From contig DASUGR010000219.1 of NCBI GenBank assembly GCA_036273915.1, forward strand, positions 1 through 16,788: 16,788 nucleotides of DNA, written 5' to 3'. The notes beneath the pieces are model-generated. The model had not been told where the DNA came from, ran no database searches, and saw only the letters and a program-made list of their open reading frames with translations. Positions 13,967-16,788 of this stretch are shown in pieces; positions within the stretch are counted from its first letter, which is position 1; every line of letters begins with the position of its first letter. The translations under genes were made by a program, and so were the position numbers. This DNA comes from PLA2 sp036273915. Lineage in GTDB: Bacteria > Planctomycetota > PLA2.

Positions 13967-14018
13967 CCCGCCCCCGCCGCCGGTCCTCGGGCCGCCGCCG
14001 GGGTTTCCTTCCAAGCCA

Positions 14019-14705
14019 TCAGTCCGCGAACTTGTAGCCCACCCCGCGCACCGTGAGGATGATCTCGGGCTCCTGCGGGTCGCGCTCGATCTTGCTGCGC
14101 AGCTTATTGATGAAGTTGTCGATCGTACGGGCGGTGCCCTCGTAGTCGTAGCCCCAGACCTTGTTGAGGATCTGGTCGCGGCTCACGACACGCCCGCGGT
14201 TCTCGATGAGGAACCGGAGGAGGCGGAACTCGCGGTCCGACACCTCGACCTCCTTCCCGTCCACCAGCACGCGCTGGCCCGGGAAGTCCACCTGCATCTG
14301 GCGGAACTCGAACGAGCTCCCCTCGCCGCCGGGCGTCGACCGCCGCAGCGCCGCCTTGACGCGCGCGACGAGCTCGCGCGTCGAGAAGGGCTTCGTCACG
14401 TAGTCGTCCGCGCCGAGGTCGAAGCCCATCAGCTTGTCGCTCTCCTGGTCCTTCGCCGAGAGGATCAGGATCGGGATCGTCGGATCGTGCTTCCGGATCG
14501 TGCGGCAGACCTCGAAGCCGTTGACGCGGGGCAGCATGAGGTCGAGGACCACGAGGTCCGGCCGCCGCTCGAAGACCAGCTCGAGACCGCGCTCGCCGTC
14601 CGGCGCCTCGCGCACTTCGTAGCCCTCGAAGCCGAGGCTCTTCTTGAGCCCGAGGCGGATCGCGGAATCGTCCTCGATCACGAGGATCAGGCTGCCTTCG
14701 CTCAT
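14019..14705 (-). CDS. OmpR/PhoB-family response regulator
   Basis: 228 aa, the usual length. The receiver domain (6-121) has the acidic pair Asp12-Asp13, phospho-acceptor Asp55 (VVLDLMLP), switch Ser83 and Lys105 in TKPF. The winged-helix DNA-binding domain (about 133-227) shows EFRLLRFLIENRGRVVSRD, LNKVWGYDY and the RTIDNFINKLRSKIE recognition helix, ending VRGVGYKF. It receives phosphate from the adjacent kinase and binds target promoters. The ATG at 14705 overlaps the kinase stop by 4 nt (ATGA), so translation is coupled; GGAG lies 9 nt upstream. The frame is open far into the kinase gene but only this start gives a proper receiver. PhoB-like in sequence, but no phosphate genes are nearby to name the signal. 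Confidence 0.94.
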   Translation of the reverse strand: MSEGSLILVIEDDSAIRLGLKKSLGFEGYEVREAPDGERGLELVFERRPDLVVLDLMLPRVNGFEVCRTIRKHDPTIPILILSAKDQESDKLMGFDLGADDYVTKPFSTRELVARVKAALRRSTPGGEGSSFEFRQMQVDFPGQRVLVDGKEVEVSDREFRLLRFLIENRGRVVSRDQILNKVWGYDYEGTARTIDNFINKLRSKIERDPQEPEIILTVRGVGYKFAD

Positions 14706-16600
14706 CGTCCGTTCTCCATGGATGCGCCGGCGGCGGCGGCACGGCTGCCGGGCGCGGGGGGAAGCGTGACCACGAAGCGGCTGCCCCCCTCGGGCCGGCC
14801 CTCCACGAAGATACGCCCTCCGTGCGCGCGCACGATGTGCCGGGCGATCGCGAGGCCGAGCCCTGTCCCCTCGACCTCGCGCGTGAGCAGGTCGTCGGCG
14901 CGGTAGAACTGCTCGAAGATCCGCTTCCGCTCGCGCTGCTGGACGCCCGGGCCGTTGTCCTCCACGGCGAGGACCACGTGCCGCCGCTCCGGCCCCAGGG
15001 TCAGCTCGATGTGGCGGTCCTCCCGGCGGGAGTACTTGAAGGCGTTCGACAGGAGGTTGCTCACGACCTCCGCGAAGGCGTCCGGGTCGTGGGCGACCGT
15101 CGGTGTGTTGACTGCGATGCGGACGACGAAGGCGTCCGCGGAGAGCCCGGTCGCGCGGCGGAAACGCTCCGTCTCCGCCCGGACGACCGGCTCGAGCGGC
15201 CCCGTCACCCAGTGGAAAGGCCGACGCCGGGCCTCCAGGCGGCCGAAGTCGAGGACCTGCTGGATGAGGCGCCCGAGCCGTTCGGTCTCCTGCGCGATGA
15301 TGTCCAGGCACTCGCGACGCTCGGCCTCGTCCTGCACCTGCCCGCTGCGGAGCATGTCCGAGAACATCTTGAGCGAGGTGAGCGGGGTCTTGAGCGCGTG
15401 CGAGACGTTGCTCACGAAGCCCGACTTGAGCTTCGCGAGCTTCACCTCCCGCATCACGGCGCGCGCGGTGAGGAGCCCGCCCGCGAGGATCCCCGCCACG
15501 GAGAAGAGGATGATGTACCAGTACGGGCGCTCGCGATCCCGGGCGCGCCCGAGCACCGCCGCGTCGGAGATCGCGGCCGCGGCGTGATAGCCGGGGAGCG
15601 CGGGGATCTTCACCGCAGGCCGGCCCGGCGGCACGTCGACGACGATCTCCGGCCGCACGCCCTCCGGCGCCCAGGCCGCCGCCGCGGCGGCGATCCCCGC
15701 GAGGAATCGCGCGAGCGCCTGCGGGTCGACCGCGAGCACCTCGGCGTCCCCCACGCCCCCCAATTGCCACACGTAGAAGACCGTGCCCGCGTCCGCGCGC
15801 ACGTTGTGATGCAGGACGGGCGCCCCGGACGCCGGGAAGTGCGGCCACTCCTTCCGCAGCTCGCCGAGCACGCGCGCCTGCTCGTCCTGCGCCGCGCAGC
15901 CGGCAACGTAGGCGGGGTCCCCGGACGCCGCGGCGTCGACCTGTGCGAGAAGGAGGCCGATCTCCTCCGCGCCGACGCGGCCGGCCACGCGGTTCAGGAC
16001 GCCGACCCGGCGTACGCGCAGGAGGATCTCCGGGGTGGTCGGCGCCAGGAGCGCCGCCGAAGCGTGCAGGAGCGCGCGCGAGCGCCCGAGGTTGTCGAGC
16101 GCGAGCGGGTACTGCTCGGCGAAGCGCAGGTTCCGCTCCGCCTTCTGGGCCTCCTCGAACCCGTGTCCGCGCACGAGCTCCACGAGCTTCCTCGCGCCCG
16201 ACCCCGCGTCCTCGTCGGCGCGGGCGGCCTGGCCCTCCGGCAGCCAGAGCGGCAGACCGCCAGGCTCCTCGATGCGCCCGTCCCCCCGGACGAGGAACGC
16301 GTCCGTGAAGAGGCCCTCGCCGGCCGTCGCGAGACGCGTGCGCCAGTCGGGACCGTGCTGCACGAAGGCGACGCGGAGCGCGGCGCCGGCCCGCTCGTGG
16401 AGCGCGTTCTGCGCGGGGACGACGACGTCGCGCTGGAGGAACGCCTGGGCCTGGTCGAACAGCGCTTCCTCCGCGTTCCGGCGCTCGCGGCGGATCGCGC
16501 CGAGGCCGAAGACCGAGAGAAGGACCGCCTGGAAGAGCGCCAGGAAGACGACGAGGACGACGATGCGCGTCTCGGCGGGGATCCTCCTGAGCCAGTACAT
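14702..16600 (-). CDS. Membrane sensor histidine kinase
   Basis: 632 aa. Transmembrane helix 1 (12-36), a large extracytoplasmic sensor (about 37-358, helical, alanine-rich, unrecognised), helix 2 (360-380), then the kinase core. The H-box is VSHALKTPLTS with His401. The N-box is SNLLSNA (Asn515, Asn519), G1 is DNGPG (548-552), the F-box is IFEQFYRADD and G2 is GTGLGLA (578-584). All catalytic parts are intact. Helix 2 runs almost directly into the H-box (about 20 residues), so no HAMP domain seems present. It autophosphorylates His401 and passes phosphate to the regulator encoded next. ATG 16600 is preferred; a GTG at 16630 would add ten residues. Neither has a clear Shine-Dalgarno. Confidence 0.92.
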   Translation of the reverse strand: MYWLRRIPAETRIVVLVVFLALFQAVLLSVFGLGAIRRERRNAEEALFDQAQAFLQRDVVVPAQNALHERAGAALRVAFVQHGPDWRTRLATAGEGLFTDAFLVRGDGRIEEPGGLPLWLPEGQAARADEDAGSGARKLVELVRGHGFEEAQKAERNLRFAEQYPLALDNLGRSRALLHASAALLAPTTPEILLRVRRVGVLNRVAGRVGAEEIGLLLAQVDAAASGDPAYVAGCAAQDEQARVLGELRKEWPHFPASGAPVLHHNVRADAGTVFYVWQLGGVGDAEVLAVDPQALARFLAGIAAAAAAWAPEGVRPEIVVDVPPGRPAVKIPALPGYHAAAAISDAAVLGRARDRERPYWYIILFSVAGILAGGLLTARAVMREVKLAKLKSGFVSNVSHALKTPLTSLKMFSDMLRSGQVQDEAERRECLDIIAQETERLGRLIQQVLDFGRLEARRRPFHWVTGPLEPVVRAETERFRRATGLSADAFVVRIAVNTPTVAHDPDAFAEVVSNLLSNAFKYSRREDRHIELTLGPERRHVVLAVEDNGPGVQQRERKRIFEQFYRADDLLTREVEGTGLGLAIARHIVRAHGGRIFVEGRPEGGSRFVVTLPPAPGSRAAAAGASMENGR

Positions 16601-16636
16601 GGGATGGGCCCCGGGAAGGGACCGGAGCACCTCAGA

Positions 16637-16788
16637 GCTTGTGAACGAATCCCCGCTGGCTTCGGCCGGCTGCGGCGGCGTGATGCTTCGTCAGGCCTCC
16701 TCACCGTATCGCTCCGCTGATACGGCTCGTCGGCCTTCCTCGCCTGACGCCACCTCGCTCGGCCTCGGGCCGACGCCGGGATTTCTTC
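16637..16788 (+). repeat. Intergenic structured repeat, long copy (may continue past the edge)
   Basis: It starts GCTTGTGAACGAATCCCCGC and ends GCCGACGCCGGGATTTCTTC. The outer 34 and 24 nt match the copy at 12295. The middle has a nested fold: CGTCAGGC (16689-16696) with GCCTGACG (16742-16749), enclosing CCGTATC (16704-16710) with GATACGG (16719-16725) around an 8-nt loop. AATCCC and GGGATT can close the base. It lies just upstream of the kinase gene. It may be a non-autonomous mobile repeat (REP/MITE-like) or part of a structured RNA; no ORF is visible in it. Confidence 0.7.

Noticed and set aside
14706..15848. Upstream extension of the response regulator
   Set aside because: It is an alternate frame of the kinase gene; the receiver domain and the coupled ATGA start fix the beginning at 14705.
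14019..16600. Naming the two-component pair phoB/phoR
   Set aside because: The regulator is PhoB-like in sequence, but no phosphate transport or phoU gene is nearby and the sensor domain is unlike PhoR.

Overview
The window is a GC-rich (roughly 70%) stretch of bacterial chromosome with ordinary housekeeping and envelope genes. Many products are secreted or lipid-anchored: four have a lipobox or a Tat/Sec signal followed by an extracytoplasmic domain, which implies a diderm cell. A Tat-exported DUF1501 protein sits directly behind an IPT/TIG-DUF1800 lipoprotein, and there are secreted HEAT- and TPR-repeat proteins. Together these suggest Planctomycetota or a similar environmental lineage (metagenomic contigs often look like this). 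This placement is inferred from family content only; no rRNA or marker gene is present.

Layout. 1-139: the transposase end of an IS5-like element runs off the left edge and appears to cut a short coding-like frame (140-223). 275-1537 (-): lipoprotein with two retropepsin-like DTGA motifs. 1639-1869 (+): possible small basic protein behind a good promoter. 1844-5347 (-): two-gene operon, DUF1800 lipoprotein then DUF1501 protein. 5348-5688: gene-free, with a 10-G run and the tRNA promoter. 5689-5762 (+): tRNA-Gly(CCC) with a terminator. 5804-6649 (-): membrane-anchored, degenerate histidine-kinase-like protein. 6713-7864 (-) and 7982-9652 (+): divergent secreted HEAT-repeat and TPR proteins. 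9705-10748 (-): AI-2E family permease, overlapping head-to-head with an O6-alkylguanine DNA alkyltransferase gene (10729-11226, +). 11252-12076 (-): alpha/beta hydrolase. 12364-13257 (-): lipoprotein Amidase_2/PGRP-type amidase with a copper-amine-oxidase-like N-terminal domain. 13523-13900 (-): small membrane protein. 14019-16600 (-): sensor histidine kinase and OmpR-type regulator with a 4-nt stop/start overlap.

How the genes work together. Only two sets are clearly co-functional: the DUF1800/DUF1501 pair (3-nt gap) and the kinase/regulator pair (ATGA overlap). The other genes look individually transcribed, with alternating strands, hairpin terminators between convergent pairs and several candidate -10 boxes 6-9 nt before start codons (possible leaderless mRNAs).

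No defence system, CRISPR array, prophage or biosynthetic cluster is visible. The most unusual items are an intergenic structured repeat present in a short form (12295-12353) and a long form (16637-16788), and the histidine-kinase-like protein that has lost its phospho-acceptor histidine, both N-box asparagines and its G2 box.
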